Below are positions 1 through 9,319 of a stretch of DNA of 64,000 bases, piece by piece. The position numbers and the translations under genes were made by a program. The notes under the pieces were generated by a model, which saw only the letters and a list, made by a program, of their open reading frames with translations, did no database searches and had not been told where the DNA came from. The stretch is from Mycolicibacterium aurum. Lineage in GTDB: Bacteria; Actinomycetota; Actinomycetes; Mycobacteriales; Mycobacteriaceae. The DNA lies in the NCBI RefSeq assembly GCF_900637195.1, contig NZ_LR134356.1, positions 1,798,001-1,862,000 of the forward strand, given 5' to 3'. How positions within the stretch are numbered: position 1 is the first letter of the stretch; the number at the start of each line of letters is the position of its first letter.

Positions 1-1119
1 CACACCGGTGGGCCCGCGTTTGATCCAGCCGACGACGTATTCGTTGCGACTGCCCTCGACCTTTCCGGCGACGTGCGGAATGGTGCCTGAACGGTCGTCG
101 AACGGGAGGCCGGGGGTCGGGAGCCCGCGATAGCCGACGGCACGCACCACCAGCTGGGCGGGCACCTCCTCGCGCTCGCCGGTGTCCTTGGCCGTCACCC
201 GTCCGTCGGCGCCGCTGATCAACTCGTTGCGACCCAACACGATCGACTCGACCTTGCCGTTGCCCTTGATTTCCACGGGCGAGGTCCGGAACCGGAACAC
301 GATGCGCCGCTTCGCTCCGCGCGGTGTCGTGTCGGCGTACTTGCGCAGCACCTTGATGTTGTTGCGCACGGTTTTTCCCGCGGCCTCAAGATCGTCGTCG
401 GTGATGTCGGCGAAGTCGGCGGGATCGACCACGACGTCGACGTCGCCGAGTCCCTCCAGGTCACCCAGCTCGCGCAGTTCGAGTGTGGTGAACGGCGCCT
501 GCAGGGGACCGCGCCTGCCGATCACCAGCACCTCCTCCACGCCGCGGGCGTGCAGCGACTCCAGCGCGTGGTCGGCGATGTCGGTTTCGGCGAGCGCGTC
601 CGGATCGCTGACCAGGATGCGTGCCACGTCGATCGCCACGTTGCCGTTGCCGATCACCACGGCACGACCGCTCGACACGTCGGGCGCCATCTCCTTGAAG
701 TGAGGGTGCGCGTTGTACCAGCCGACGAAGTCGACGGCGGCGACGCTGCCCGGCAGCTCCTCGCCGGGAATGCCCAGCGACCGGTCGGACTGCGCACCGA
801 TGGCGTATACGACGGCGTCGTAGCGCTCGGCCAACTCGGCCGGGTGCACATGCTCGCCGATGACGAGGTTGCCGAAGAATCGGAACCGCGGATCCTGTGC
901 GATCTTGTCGAACTGCGCGCTGATCGACTTGATCTTCGGATGGTCCGGCGCGACGCCGGACCGCACCAGACCGAACGGGGTGGGGAGCATCTCCAGCATG
1001 TCGACGCGAACGTCGCGGCCCTCGCCGGACCCGCCGGACTTCAAAAGGGACGCCGCGGCAAAGAATCCGGACGGGCCGGAGCCGACGATCGCCACGTAGT
1101 AGGGACGCAAAGGGGGCAT
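1..1119 (-). CDS. fprA: NADPH-ferredoxin/adrenodoxin-type reductase FprA, C-terminus cut by window edge
   Basis: Flavoprotein that passes electrons from NADPH through FAD to ferredoxins, which in turn can feed cytochromes P450. The 373 residues in the window start MPPLRPYYVAIVGSGPSG, a Rossmann FAD-binding motif (GSGPSG) placed as in the adrenodoxin-reductase family. A second nucleotide-binding segment (VVIGNGNVAIDVARIL) follows. The family is usually about 450 residues, so roughly 80 C-terminal residues lie outside the window. The ATG at 1119 was chosen because the FAD motif follows at once and an AAGG-like ribosome site sits just upstream. It is divergent from prfB, the same arrangement as Rv3106/Rv3105c in M. 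tuberculosis. The family and synteny are clear; the redox partner cannot be told from sequence, although a P450 is encoded 33 kb away. Confidence 0.93.
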   Translation of the reverse strand, partial: MPPLRPYYVAIVGSGPSGFFAAASLLKSGGSGEGRDVRVDMLEMLPTPFGLVRSGVAPDHPKIKSISAQFDKIAQDPRFRFFGNLVIGEHVHPAELAERYDAVVYAIGAQSDRSLGIPGEELPGSVAAVDFVGWYNAHPHFKEMAPDVSSGRAVVIGNGNVAIDVARILVSDPDALAETDIADHALESLHARGVEEVLVIGRRGPLQAPFTTLELRELGDLEGLGDVDVVVDPADFADITDDDLEAAGKTVRNNIKVLRKYADTTPRGAKRRIVFRFRTSPVEIKGNGKVESIVLGRNELISGADGRVTAKDTGEREEVPAQLVVRAVGYRGLPTPGLPFDDRSGTIPHVAGKVEGSRNEYVVGWIKRGPTGV

Positions 1120-1294
1120 GTGCGCTGCCTTCTGTCGCCGCCCGGCCACACGCAAGGGGCTGTCGCGACGCGACCGGACGAGGTTCCGACCCCGATGCTA
1201 GATCGAGAGGGACGGCATCGACGTGATTCTGTGCCGCCGCGGCGGAAATGACCGTGGCACGACGAGTGACAACCACCGCAGGTTGCGGGGTGAG

Positions 1295-1300
1295 TACCCT
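1295..1300 (+). promoter_or_regulatory. Probable -10 element (TACCCT) for leaderless prfB
   Basis: TACCCT fits the mycobacterial TANNNT -10 pattern and ends exactly 8 nt before the GTG start of prfB. That spacing places transcription initiation at or within a base or two of the start codon. No Shine-Dalgarno sequence is visible between them, so translation from a leaderless mRNA is inferred. Confidence 0.5.
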
Positions 1301-1308
1301 GAACTCCC

Positions 1309-2424
1309 GTGGATCCCGACCGCCAAGCCGACATCGCCGCCCTCGACGCCACGCTGACCACTGTGGAGCGTGTCATCGACGTCGACGGGCTTCGCGGACG
1401 CATCGAACAACTCGAACAAGATGCCTCCGATCCGAACCTGTGGGACGACCAGTCCCGGGCCCAGAAGGTCACCAGCGAGCTGTCGCACGCGCAGGGCGAA
1501 CTGCGGCGTGTCGAAGAGCTGCGCGGACGCCTCGAGGACCTGCCGGTGCTCTACGAGATGGCGTCCGAAGAAGAAGGCGTCGACGCCGACAACGCCACCG
1601 CCGAGGCCGACGCGGAGCTGACCAAGCTGCGCGAGGACATCGAGGCCATGGAGGTCCGCACCCTGCTCTCGGGTGAGTACGACGAACGGGAGGCGCTGGT
1701 CACCATTCGGTCCGGCGCGGGCGGCGTGGACGCCGCCGACTGGGCCGAGATGCTGATGCGCATGTACATCCGCTGGGCCGAGCAACACAACTACGGCGTG
1801 GAAGTGTTCGACACCTCCTACGCGGAGGAGGCCGGCATCAAGAGCGCGACCTTCGCCGTACACGCCCCGTACGCATACGGGAATCTCTCGGTCGAACAGG
1901 GCACACACCGACTGGTGCGCATCAGCCCCTTCGACAATCAGAATCGGCGACAGACGTCGTTCGCCGACGTCGAGGTGCTGCCCGTCACCGAAACCACGGA
2001 TCACATCGAGATCCCCGAGGGCGACGTCCGCGTCGACGTCTACCGGTCGAGCGGACCCGGCGGCCAGTCGGTGAACACCACCGACTCCGCGGTCCGGCTC
2101 ACCCACATCCCGACCGGTATCGTCGTCACCTGCCAGAACGAGAAGTCGCAGCTGCAGAACAAGGTGTCCGCGATGCGCGTGCTCCAGGCGAAACTGTTGG
2201 AGCGCAAACGATTAGAAGAACGCGCCGAGATGGATGCCCTCAAGGGCGACGGCGGCAGCTCATGGGGCAATCAGATGCGTTCCTATGTGCTGCATCCCTA
2301 CCAGATGGTGAAGGATCTGCGCACCGAGTTCGAGGTCGGCAATCCAGCAGCGGTGCTGGACGGCGACATCGACGGCTTCCTGGAAGCCGGCATCCGGTGG
2401 CGCAACCGCAAAGATGACGACTAG
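1309..2424 (+). CDS. prfB: Peptide chain release factor 2
   Basis: RF2 recognises UGA and UAA codons in the ribosomal A site and triggers peptide release. The 371-residue product has the RF2 stop-codon recognition tripeptide SPF at residues 206-208 and the universal GGQ hydrolysis motif at 251-253, nearly the same numbering as E. coli RF2. The reading frame is uninterrupted, so the programmed +1 frameshift that controls prfB in many other bacteria is absent. The GTG at 1309 has no ribosome site but sits 8 nt after a -10-like TACCCT, which suggests a leaderless start. The last 11 bases overlap the start of the MscS-like gene, so the two are probably co-transcribed and translationally coupled. 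Confidence 0.97.
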   Translation: MDPDRQADIAALDATLTTVERVIDVDGLRGRIEQLEQDASDPNLWDDQSRAQKVTSELSHAQGELRRVEELRGRLEDLPVLYEMASEEEGVDADNATAEADAELTKLREDIEAMEVRTLLSGEYDEREALVTIRSGAGGVDAADWAEMLMRMYIRWAEQHNYGVEVFDTSYAEEAGIKSATFAVHAPYAYGNLSVEQGTHRLVRISPFDNQNRRQTSFADVEVLPVTETTDHIEIPEGDVRVDVYRSSGPGGQSVNTTDSAVRLTHIPTGIVVTCQNEKSQLQNKVSAMRVLQAKLLERKRLEERAEMDALKGDGGSSWGNQMRSYVLHPYQMVKDLRTEFEVGNPAAVLDGDIDGFLEAGIRWRNRKDDD

Positions 2425-3388
2425 CACCCCACTCGCGCTCGACCTCGCCTCGCACTGGCACAGTTTCTGGGGCGGTGACATCGGCGTCTGGATTCTCGAC
2501 CGGGGCGTGCGCATCGCGCTATTGCTCATCGGCGGCCTCTTGGCCGCCCGGTTCATCAACTGGACAGCGCAGCGCATCACCCGCCGCATCGACGCCGAAT
2601 ATCAGGAGAGCGATCAGCTGGTGCGCTCGGAGAGCGCCAAACACCGCCAGGCCGTGGCCTCGGTCATCTCCTGGGTGTCGGTGGCGCTGCTGTTCGTCAT
2701 GGTGGCCGTCCAGATCACCGACATCCTCGCCATCCCCATCGGATCCCTGGTGGCGCCGGCGGCCGTGATAGGTGCTGCGCTCGGTTTCGGTGCGCAGCGG
2801 CTGGTGCAGGACCTGCTGTCCGGATTCTTCATCATCACCGAAAAACAGTATGGATTCGGCGACCTCGTCGCCCTCACCGTCTCCGGCATAGCCGCGCCGG
2901 CGGAAGGCACCGTCGAGGACGTCACGCTGCGCGTCACGAAACTACGGTCGGCCGAGGGGGAGATGTTCACCATCCCCAACGGCCAGATCGTCAAGACCGT
3001 CAACCTGTCCAAGGATTGGGCCAGGGCCGTCATCGACATTCCGGTGCCCACGTCGGCCGACCTCAATATCGTCAACGACGTGCTGCACGACCTGGCGCAG
3101 AAGGCGATCGACGACCCGCAGCTGCACGACCTCCTTCTCGATGCGCCGCAGTTGATGGGAGTGGAAAGCATCGAACTCGACACCGTGAACATGCGCATGG
3201 TGGCTCGAACACTGCCGGGAAAGCAGTTCGAGGTCGGCCGCCGGCTCCGCATCCTCGTCATCCGGGCGCTGCGCAGATCGGGCATCGTCGCTCCGGGTGA
3301 GCCGGCGCCCACCGTCGGCGCCATCGTGCACCCTGCCACCGCAGGAGGCGCTGAGAAGGAGACCCAGGGCCCGGAGTCGGACAAATGA
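2414..3388 (+). CDS. MscS-family mechanosensitive channel-like membrane protein
   Basis: Small-conductance mechanosensitive channels release solutes during hypo-osmotic shock. The 324-residue protein has N-terminal hydrophobic helices (about residues 25-50, 80-100 and 105-130). These lead into the MscS pore helix and beta-domain segment ([12 protein letters not shown], then a stretch ending YGFGDLV), and the conserved TIPNGQI motif follows. The C-terminal cytoplasmic tail is short and charged. It overlaps prfB by 11 bp and the next gene by 4 bp (ATGA), so it belongs to the prfB-ftsEX-smpB transcription unit. The M. tuberculosis counterpart by position is Rv3104c. The family call is firm; channel activity itself is inferred. 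Confidence 0.85.
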   Translation: MTTSTPLALDLASHWHSFWGGDIGVWILDRGVRIALLLIGGLLAARFINWTAQRITRRIDAEYQESDQLVRSESAKHRQAVASVISWVSVALLFVMVAVQITDILAIPIGSLVAPAAVIGAALGFGAQRLVQDLLSGFFIITEKQYGFGDLVALTVSGIAAPAEGTVEDVTLRVTKLRSAEGEMFTIPNGQIVKTVNLSKDWARAVIDIPVPTSADLNIVNDVLHDLAQKAIDDPQLHDLLLDAPQLMGVESIELDTVNMRMVARTLPGKQFEVGRRLRILVIRALRRSGIVAPGEPAPTVGAIVHPATAGGAEKETQGPESDK

Positions 3389-3894
3389 AGCTCACGTTCC
3401 GTCCGAGCGGGGACAATCAGCGCCGCTGGCCGACGTACATCCTGGGTGGCCGCATCCGCACGTCCACGGCCGGACTGATCCTGGCGTTCATCGCACTCTT
3501 CTGGGTGAACCAGAACTACGAGCCCGCCCCGCCGGCCGCCACGCTGGATCCGGCGCAGCAGGTGGTCCCGCCAGGGTTCGTCCCCGACCCCAACTACACG
3601 TGGGTACCGCGGACCAACGTGAGGCCACGGGAACCCGAGTTCACGACGACGCGCACAACCACCACCATGACAACCACCACAACCACGCCGCCAACCACGA
3701 CCTCACCGGGCGAGCCGACCACCACCACTCCCGGCGAGCCGGGACTGCCCACCACCCCGTCGACGACGGTGATCGACCCCGACGGTCCGGGTCCACTCGG
3801 CCCCGAGACGTTCACGCAGGAGCCTCCGACCGTGCCGTCCACCACGGCCGTTCCGGCGGCCCCGACGCCGACGTCGACACCGCCACTGCCCTAG
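3385..3894 (+). CDS. Pro/Thr-rich single-pass membrane protein (Rv3103c-like)
   Basis: A 169-residue protein of unknown function. A basic N-terminus (about residues 1-28) is followed by one transmembrane helix (TAGLILAFIALFWV). The extracytoplasmic tail is dominated by Thr and Pro, including runs of TTTT and repeated SPGEPTTTTPGEPG-like segments. No enzymatic motif is visible. The start overlaps the MscS-like gene by ATGA, and ftsE begins 41 bp downstream. The same proline-rich protein precedes ftsE in M. tuberculosis, so its position is conserved. The low-complexity tail suggests a wall-spanning segment, possibly glycosylated on Thr. That is inference, as is any link to the FtsEX complex. 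Confidence 0.75.
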   Translation: MKLTFRPSGDNQRRWPTYILGGRIRTSTAGLILAFIALFWVNQNYEPAPPAATLDPAQQVVPPGFVPDPNYTWVPRTNVRPREPEFTTTRTTTTMTTTTTTPPTTTSPGEPTTTTPGEPGLPTTPSTTVIDPDGPGPLGPETFTQEPPTVPSTTAVPAAPTPTSTPPLP

Positions 3895-3921
3895 TGCGGG
3901 GGTAACCGCAGCGCGTCCCGC

Positions 3922-3927
3922 TACACT
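3922..3927 (+). promoter_or_regulatory. Probable -10 element (TACACT) for leaderless ftsE
   Basis: TACACT matches TANNNT and ends 8 nt before the GTG at 3936, the same spacing seen before prfB. This favours the GTG over the adjacent ATG at 3939 as the true leaderless ftsE start, and suggests ftsEX-smpB has its own promoter besides read-through from prfB. Confidence 0.45.
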
Positions 3928-3935
3928 GGCGTGCC

Positions 3936-4628
3936 GTGATGATCACCCTCGACCGAGTGTCCAAGCAGTACAAGTCGTCGGCCCGTCCGGCGCTCGACAA
4001 TGTCTCGGTCAAGATCGACAAGGGTGAGTTCGTCTTCCTCATCGGGCCGTCCGGGTCGGGCAAGTCCACGTTCATGAGGCTGCTGCTGGCGGAGGAGAAT
4101 CCGTCGTCAGGCGATATCCGGGTCTCGAAGTTCCACGTCAACAAGCTGTCCGGCCGCCACATCCCGGGCCTACGGCAGGTTCTCGGGTGCGTCTTCCAGG
4201 ATTTCCGCCTGCTTCAGCAGAAGACGGTGTTCGAGAACGTCGCGTTCGCCCTGGAGGTGATCGGCAAGCGCGCCGACACCATCAATCGTGTGGTGCCCGA
4301 CGTGCTGGAGATGGTGGGCCTCTCGGGCAAGGCCAACCGGCTGCCGGCCGAGCTGTCCGGTGGCGAGCAGCAGCGTGTCGCGATCGCCCGCGCCTTTGTG
4401 AACCGGCCGCTGGTGCTGTTGGCCGATGAGCCCACCGGCAACCTGGACCCGGACACCAGCAAGGACATCATGGATCTGCTCGAGCGCATCAATCGCACGG
4501 GCACGACGGTGGTGATGGCAACCCACGACCACCACATCGTCGACTCGATGCGACAGCGCGTCGTCGAACTCGAACTCGGCCGTCTGATTCGTGATGAACA
4601 GCGCGGCGTCTACGGAATGGATCGCTAA
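3936..4628 (+). CDS. ftsE: Cell-division ATP-binding protein FtsE
   Basis: Cytoplasmic ATPase of the FtsEX complex, which sits at the division septum and controls peptidoglycan hydrolases across the membrane. The 230-residue protein has the full ABC set: Walker [10 protein letters not shown] at residues 37-45, signature [14 protein letters not shown] from about 141, Walker [12 protein letters not shown] from about 162 and a switch histidine in MATHDHH. The start is GTG 3936 (giving MMITL) or ATG 3939 (MITL); the -10-like TACACT 8 nt upstream favours the GTG. ftsX begins directly after the stop codon with no spacer, so the subunits are almost certainly made together. Confidence 0.97.
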   Translation: MMITLDRVSKQYKSSARPALDNVSVKIDKGEFVFLIGPSGSGKSTFMRLLLAEENPSSGDIRVSKFHVNKLSGRHIPGLRQVLGCVFQDFRLLQQKTVFENVAFALEVIGKRADTINRVVPDVLEMVGLSGKANRLPAELSGGEQQRVAIARAFVNRPLVLLADEPTGNLDPDTSKDIMDLLERINRTGTTVVMATHDHHIVDSMRQRVVELELGRLIRDEQRGVYGMDR

Positions 4629-5525
4629 GTGCGCTTCGGCTTTCTCGTCAACGAGGTCCTCACCGGGCTTCGCCGCAATGTGACCATGACGGTCGCGATG
4701 ATCCTCACGACCGCGATCTCGATCGGATTGTTCGGCGGCGGACTGTTGGTGATGCGACTGGCCGACCAGTCGCGCGCCATCTATCTGGACCGGGTGGAGA
4801 GCCAGGTCTTCCTCACCAATGACGTGTCGGCCAACGACCCGACGTGCGACGCCGAGCCCTGCAAGGGGCTGCGTCAGACGATCGAGGACCGCGACGACGT
4901 CCGCTCCGTGCGGTTCCTCAACCGCGACGAGGCCTACGACGACGCGATCCGGAAGTTCCCGCAGTACAAGGACGTCGCGGGCAGAGATGCGTTCCCGGCG
5001 TCGTTCGTGGTCAAACTCGACGACCCCGAACAGCACCAGAGTTTCGACGAGGCGATGGTGGGTCAGCCCGGCGTACTCAGAGTGCTCAATCAGAAAGACT
5101 TGATAGATCGGCTTTTCGCGGTCCTCGACGGCATCAGCAGCGTGGCCTTCGCGGTGGCGCTGGTGCAGGCGATCGGCGCGGTGTTGTTGATCGCCAACAT
5201 GGTCCAAGTCGCGGCCTACACCCGAAGAACCGAGATCGGCATCATGCGCCTGGTGGGCGCCACGCGCTGGTACACGCAGTTGCCGTTCCTGGTGGAGGCC
5301 ATGCTGGCCGCGTTCATCGGTGTGGTGCTGTCGATCCTGGGACTGATCCTGGTGCGGGCGTTGTTCCTCGAGGATGCGCTCGACCAGTTCTACCAAGCAA
5401 ACCTGATCGCGCAGGTCGACTTCTGGGACGTCATCTTCTATTGCGCGCCGTGGATGTTGTTCCTCGGCCTGGCCATGTCCGGCATCACGTCCTACGTGAC
5501 GCTGCGGCTCTACGTACGAAGGTAG
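4629..5525 (+). CDS. ftsX: Cell-division permease-like protein FtsX
   Basis: Membrane partner of FtsE; its large extracellular loop contacts and activates septal peptidoglycan hydrolases (RipC-type in mycobacteria). The 298-residue protein has a first helix at about residues 18-42, then an extracytoplasmic domain of roughly 120 residues with a close cysteine pair (TCDAEPC). Three further helices and the typical FtsX/MacB-type motif ([15 protein letters not shown]) follow. The GTG start abuts the ftsE stop codon, and smpB starts 2 nt after the ftsX stop. The order ftsE-ftsX-smpB is standard for actinobacteria. Confidence 0.96.
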   Translation: MRFGFLVNEVLTGLRRNVTMTVAMILTTAISIGLFGGGLLVMRLADQSRAIYLDRVESQVFLTNDVSANDPTCDAEPCKGLRQTIEDRDDVRSVRFLNRDEAYDDAIRKFPQYKDVAGRDAFPASFVVKLDDPEQHQSFDEAMVGQPGVLRVLNQKDLIDRLFAVLDGISSVAFAVALVQAIGAVLLIANMVQVAAYTRRTEIGIMRLVGATRWYTQLPFLVEAMLAAFIGVVLSILGLILVRALFLEDALDQFYQANLIAQVDFWDVIFYCAPWMLFLGLAMSGITSYVTLRLYVRR

Positions 5526-5527
5526 CG

Positions 5528-6025
5528 GTGGCCAAGAAGGCCAAGGGGCCCAAAGACAGCAACAATCAGGTTGTCGCGACCAATCGCAAGGCGCGGCACA
5601 ATTATTCGATCTTGGAGACCTTCGAGGCCGGTGTCGCGTTGATGGGCACCGAGGTGAAGAGCCTGCGTGATGGGACAGCCTCGCTGGCCGACGCATTCGC
5701 CACCGTCGACGACGGCGAGATCTGGCTGCGCAACCTCCACATCCCCGAATATCACCACGGCACCTGGACCAACCATGCGCCGCGACGCAACCGCAAGCTG
5801 TTGTTGCACCGCACCGAGATCGACAACCTGGTCGGCAAGATCCGCGACGGCAACCTGACCCTGGTGCCGTTGTCGCTGTACTTCACCGGCGGCAAGGTCA
5901 AGGTGGAGTTGGCGCTGGCCCGCGGTAAGCAGGCGCACGACAAGCGGCAGGACATGGCACGCCGGGATGCCGAACGCGAGGTGACGCGCGAGCTGGGCCG
6001 CCGGGTCAAGGGCATGTCCTCCTGA
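5528..6025 (+). CDS. smpB: tmRNA-binding protein SmpB
   Basis: SmpB binds the tRNA-like domain of tmRNA and brings it into stalled ribosomes for trans-translation. The 165-residue product begins [12 protein letters not shown] after a GTG at 5528 and contains the family segments [17 protein letters not shown] and [10 protein letters not shown]. It ends with the basic, partly helical tail ([14 protein letters not shown]) that lies in the mRNA channel. The GTG was chosen because upstream sequence in this frame overlaps ftsX and does not look like SmpB. Its RNA partner ssrA is encoded 3.3 kb downstream on the same strand. Confidence 0.97.
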   Translation: MAKKAKGPKDSNNQVVATNRKARHNYSILETFEAGVALMGTEVKSLRDGTASLADAFATVDDGEIWLRNLHIPEYHHGTWTNHAPRRNRKLLLHRTEIDNLVGKIRDGNLTLVPLSLYFTGGKVKVELALARGKQAHDKRQDMARRDAEREVTRELGRRVKGMSS

Positions 6026-6873
6026 CGGGCGTCCTCAGCGCGCTCCTCGCCGCGCTGGGCTACGGCATCAGCGATTTCGTCGGCGGCATCGCGTCGCGTC
6101 GGGTGGCCGCGCTGCGCGTAGTGATCGTCTCGTATCCGCTGGCCCTGCTGCTTCTCACGCTCCTGGCCGTCCCGGTCGGTGGCCAGATCAGCGCCCCGGC
6201 CGTGTGGTGGGGACTGCTGTCGGGGGTCGCCCAGGCATTCGGCGTGTGGTGGTTCTACGCGGCGCTGGGCTCGGGCCCGATCTCGGTGGTGTCGCCGTTG
6301 ACCGCAGTTCTGGTTGCCGGCATCCCGGTACTGGCGGGGCTCGTGCTGGGGGAACGGCCCAGCACCCTCGCCGGTATCGGGGTCGTGCTCGCGCTGGTCG
6401 CGGTGGTGTTGGTCAGCCGGGAAGCCAGCGATGGCGACGAGGACGTCCGACGGCACCGATTCACCGTCAAGGTGGCGTTGCTGACCGTCGGTTCGGGAGT
6501 CGCGTTCGGGATGAACTTCGTTTTGCTGCACCAGGTTCCCCCCGAGGCCAAACTGTGGCCCTTGGTGTTCGCCAGAATCGCGGCAACCACGATCGTGCTG
6601 GTGGCTGCCCTGCTGACCGCCAACCTGGTACTCGAACGTGGGGTATCGCTGCGGCTGGCCGCCGTGGCCGGAGTACTCGACACGATCGCCAACGTCGCCA
6701 CCCTGCTGGCGTTGCAGTCGTCGTTGTTATCCCTGGCGGGGGTGCTGATCGCGCTTTACCCGGCCGCGACCGTCGTACTGGCGATCACTGTGCTCCGCGA
6801 GCGGGTGACCCGCTGGCAGGCCCTCGGAATGGTCTTGACCCTCGGTTCTGTCGCGATGATCGCCGCAAATTAG
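6022..6873 (+). CDS. EamA/DMT-superfamily transporter; start codon non-standard or uncertain
   Basis: A drug/metabolite-type transporter with about ten hydrophobic helices and two EamA repeats. The first begins near [20 protein letters not shown], the second near [20 protein letters not shown]. The substrate is unknown. The first ATG/GTG in frame is GTG 6103, but starting there would remove the conserved first helix. The homologous reading runs back without interruption to a CTG at 6022, which overlaps the smpB stop (CTGA). An AAGGG lies about 10 nt upstream of that CTG. A CTG start coupled to smpB therefore looks likely, though unproven. The product would be about 283 residues. Confidence 0.75.
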   Translation: MTGVLSALLAALGYGISDFVGGIASRRVAALRVVIVSYPLALLLLTLLAVPVGGQISAPAVWWGLLSGVAQAFGVWWFYAALGSGPISVVSPLTAVLVAGIPVLAGLVLGERPSTLAGIGVVLALVAVVLVSREASDGDEDVRRHRFTVKVALLTVGSGVAFGMNFVLLHQVPPEAKLWPLVFARIAATTIVLVAALLTANLVLERGVSLRLAAVAGVLDTIANVATLLALQSSLLSLAGVLIALYPAATVVLAITVLRERVTRWQALGMVLTLGSVAMIAAN

Positions 6874-6935
6874 CTACCGTCGTCCAATAAGCGCCATTTT
6901 TCGGTGGGGGACCGGGCGCAGGGGGAGGGAGGCGT

Positions 6936-9251
6936 GTGGCATCCAACCGCTCGCGACTTCGTCTGGTCATCACTGTGGGTGTCCCGTCACTCGCGGTCCT
7001 GAACGCGCTGTCCCTCTGGGGTGACGAGGCGGCGCGCTTCGGCGAACTGGTCCTTCAGATCGTCGCGGGACTGGGCGCGGCCATCTGCGGCGTGGTCGTG
7101 GCGTGGCAGGTCACAGGCCTGGCTCGCTGGTGGCGAGTGCTCTACGTGGGAGCGCTGGTGGCATGGGCGTTCGGTCAGTTCGCCTGGTACACGGGATCGT
7201 CGGAGACGGTGTCGACACCGGCGCGCGCTGCGTACTTCGTACTGCCCGTCCTGGCCCTGAGCTCGGTGATCCTGCTCGTCCGTTCCAGCGGCGGTGTCAC
7301 CGGACCACGGGAACCGTCCGCCCGCGATCCCCACATCACCAACGTCTTCGACGGGGTGATCGCCGGCATCTCTTTTCTGATCCTCGCGGCGATGGGCGGC
7401 TTCGGTGCCGGCTCCACGGCGTCCCTGCCGAGGTCGGGGATCCCGGCCGTCGAGGTCGTCTTCGCGGTGGCGGAACTGATGCTGGTGGCCGCCGCCGTCG
7501 TGATCGCGATGATCTACGCGCCGGACCGTCCGTATCGCAGGAATTATCTGCTGCTGGCCACCGGGCTCGTCACGATGGCCGCGTCGGACCGACTGGTCGC
7601 CTACTTCCGGTCTGTCGGCGTCGAGGGCGGAGATCTGTGGGCCGGTATCGGGCTGATCGTCGGACCCATGATCATCGCGTTCGCGATGCTCGAACATGGC
7701 GGGCCGAACGATACGACAACAGATCGCGACATCAACTGGGTCCAGCTGGTGCTGCCCTACGTCGGATTTCTCGGGATCGCGGTGCTGTTCGGGTACCACG
7801 TCCTGTGGGTCGGCAAGCCGCTCAGCCCGTTCGTGGTGTATCTGACGATCCTGCTGGTCCTGCTGGTCACCACCCGCCAGGTGCTGACGACGCGGGCGCA
7901 GAACCTGTTGACCCAACGCCTGTACTGGGCGCAGCGGGGGCTGGCCTACCAGGTGCACCATGACGCGCTGACGGGACTACCGAACCGCATCCTGTTCTCC
8001 CAGCGGCTGGACGAGGCCATGAGACACGGCAACTTCGTGCTCATTTTCGTCGATCTCGACGACTTCAAAGAGGTCAACGACCGATTCGGGCATGCGGCGG
8101 GCGACGAGTTGCTGCGGGCGGTGGGGGAGCGCCTCAGGCGCTGTGTGAACGGGACCGACACCCTGGCCCGTGTCGGCGGCGACGAATTCGCGATCTTGAT
8201 CAACGGCGATGGCGAGCAGCTCGACACCGTCGCCGAACGCCTTCGGATAGCGCTGCGCGACCCGTTCCCGGTACACGGTTCGTCGGTGCGGGTCCGGGCA
8301 AGCATGGGCCTGGTCAGGCCCGACACCGACTCGCAGACGTCGGACGACTTGCTGAGACAGGCGGACATCTCCATGTACGCCGGCAAACGGATGGGCAAGA
8401 ACACCGCCGTGGTCTACCAGCCGTCGTCCGGGGTGACGGTCGACTTCCCGACGATGCTGCGCAACGCCGACGGTGAAGTCCCGCCCGGCTTTCGGCTTGT
8501 CTATCAATTGGTGGTGCGGTTGCCGGAGGGCACTCCGGTCGCCGTCGAAGCGCTGGCCCGGTGGACCGCGCCCAATGGCATCGACATCTCGCCGGAGACG
8601 TTCGTCGCCGTCACCGAAGCGGCCGGGCTCGGCGCCGTGTTCGATTCACTGGTGATGAATCTGGCGTGCCGGGAAGTCCGTACGGCGGGGCTCGACCTCG
8701 ACATCCACGTCAACATCGGCGCGGCGCGCCTCGGGAACCCAGGCTTCGAGCGAGAAGTGCACCAGGTCATGAGCCGACACCGGATTCCCCGCGGGCGCCT
8801 CGTGCTGGAGATCACCGAGACGGTGCCGATCGTCGACCTCGATCGGGCGGCAGCGCAGATCCGCCGATTGAGCGACGTCGGTGTGAAGATCGCGCTGGAC
8901 GACTTCGGCGCCGGATTCAATTCCCTGACCTATCTGCACTGCCTGCCGGTGCACATCGTCAAGCTCGACCGCAGCCTGGCCTCCGGCGGAGATCCGGCAC
9001 GGGATCTGGCGTTGTACCGATCGGTCATCGGATTGTGCGGCGCGCTCGGCATGGACGTGATCGCCGAGGGCATCGAGTCGGATGCGCAAGCCGACACCGT
9101 GTACCGCGCCGGTGGGCGGCTGGCCCAGGGGCACCGGTTCGCGCGTCCGGTGCCGATCGCCGAGCTGTACTCCACGCCGGTGGCGATGACCGGCGATGCA
9201 GGCCCCGATCTGTCGCCTGCGGTGCCGGGCGATCTGACCCAGGCGGACTAA
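6936..9251 (+). CDS. Membrane-bound GGDEF-EAL protein (c-di-GMP synthesis and breakdown)
   Basis: A 771-residue protein with about ten predicted transmembrane helices (residues about 10-325), then a diguanylate cyclase domain and an EAL phosphodiesterase domain. The cyclase motif is intact (GGDEF at 414-418). The EAL motif at 538-540 and the downstream metal and catalytic segments LEITET, DDFGAG, KLDRS and AEGIES are also present, so both activities are possible. The product-inhibition RxxD site upstream of GGDEF is missing its Arg (NGTD). The membrane half has no named sensor motif that I recognise. The GTG start follows a strong purine-rich ribosome site (GGGGGAGGGAGG). It is the last protein gene before ssrA and probably has its own promoter. 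Confidence 0.92.
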   Translation: MASNRSRLRLVITVGVPSLAVLNALSLWGDEAARFGELVLQIVAGLGAAICGVVVAWQVTGLARWWRVLYVGALVAWAFGQFAWYTGSSETVSTPARAAYFVLPVLALSSVILLVRSSGGVTGPREPSARDPHITNVFDGVIAGISFLILAAMGGFGAGSTASLPRSGIPAVEVVFAVAELMLVAAAVVIAMIYAPDRPYRRNYLLLATGLVTMAASDRLVAYFRSVGVEGGDLWAGIGLIVGPMIIAFAMLEHGGPNDTTTDRDINWVQLVLPYVGFLGIAVLFGYHVLWVGKPLSPFVVYLTILLVLLVTTRQVLTTRAQNLLTQRLYWAQRGLAYQVHHDALTGLPNRILFSQRLDEAMRHGNFVLIFVDLDDFKEVNDRFGHAAGDELLRAVGERLRRCVNGTDTLARVGGDEFAILINGDGEQLDTVAERLRIALRDPFPVHGSSVRVRASMGLVRPDTDSQTSDDLLRQADISMYAGKRMGKNTAVVYQPSSGVTVDFPTMLRNADGEVPPGFRLVYQLVVRLPEGTPVAVEALARWTAPNGIDISPETFVAVTEAAGLGAVFDSLVMNLACREVRTAGLDLDIHVNIGAARLGNPGFEREVHQVMSRHRIPRGRLVLEITETVPIVDLDRAAAQIRRLSDVGVKIALDDFGAGFNSLTYLHCLPVHIVKLDRSLASGGDPARDLALYRSVIGLCGALGMDVIAEGIESDAQADTVYRAGGRLAQGHRFARPVPIAELYSTPVAMTGDAGPDLSPAVPGDLTQAD

Positions 9252-9293
9252 ATAATCGCTGGTCGATGTTGAATGAACCGGTAGTATGAACTT

Positions 9294-9312
9294 CCTGCCG
9301 AAACACGGCAGG
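9294..9312 (+). other. Stem-loop in the presumed 5' leader of the tmRNA precursor
   Basis: CCTGCCG (9294-9300) and CGGCAGG (9306-9312) form a perfect 7-bp stem with an AAACA loop, ending 7 nt before the mature 5' end of tmRNA. A -10-like TAGTAT lies at 9282-9287, which would put the transcript start at or just before the stem. It may guide 5' processing. Confidence 0.45.
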
Positions 9313-9319
9313 TGTGCGA

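Noticed and set aside
461..1276. 271-residue frame on the fprA strand
   Set aside because: Out of frame with FprA, which has clear FAD and NADPH motifs over the same bases.
1309..1400. Programmed frameshift in prfB
   Set aside because: The frame is continuous from GTG to stop, with no internal in-frame TGA and no slippery CTTTGA.
4170..5696. 508-residue antisense frame across ftsE and ftsX
   Set aside because: Covers two well-supported sense genes and reads as low-complexity His/Arg/Gln sequence.
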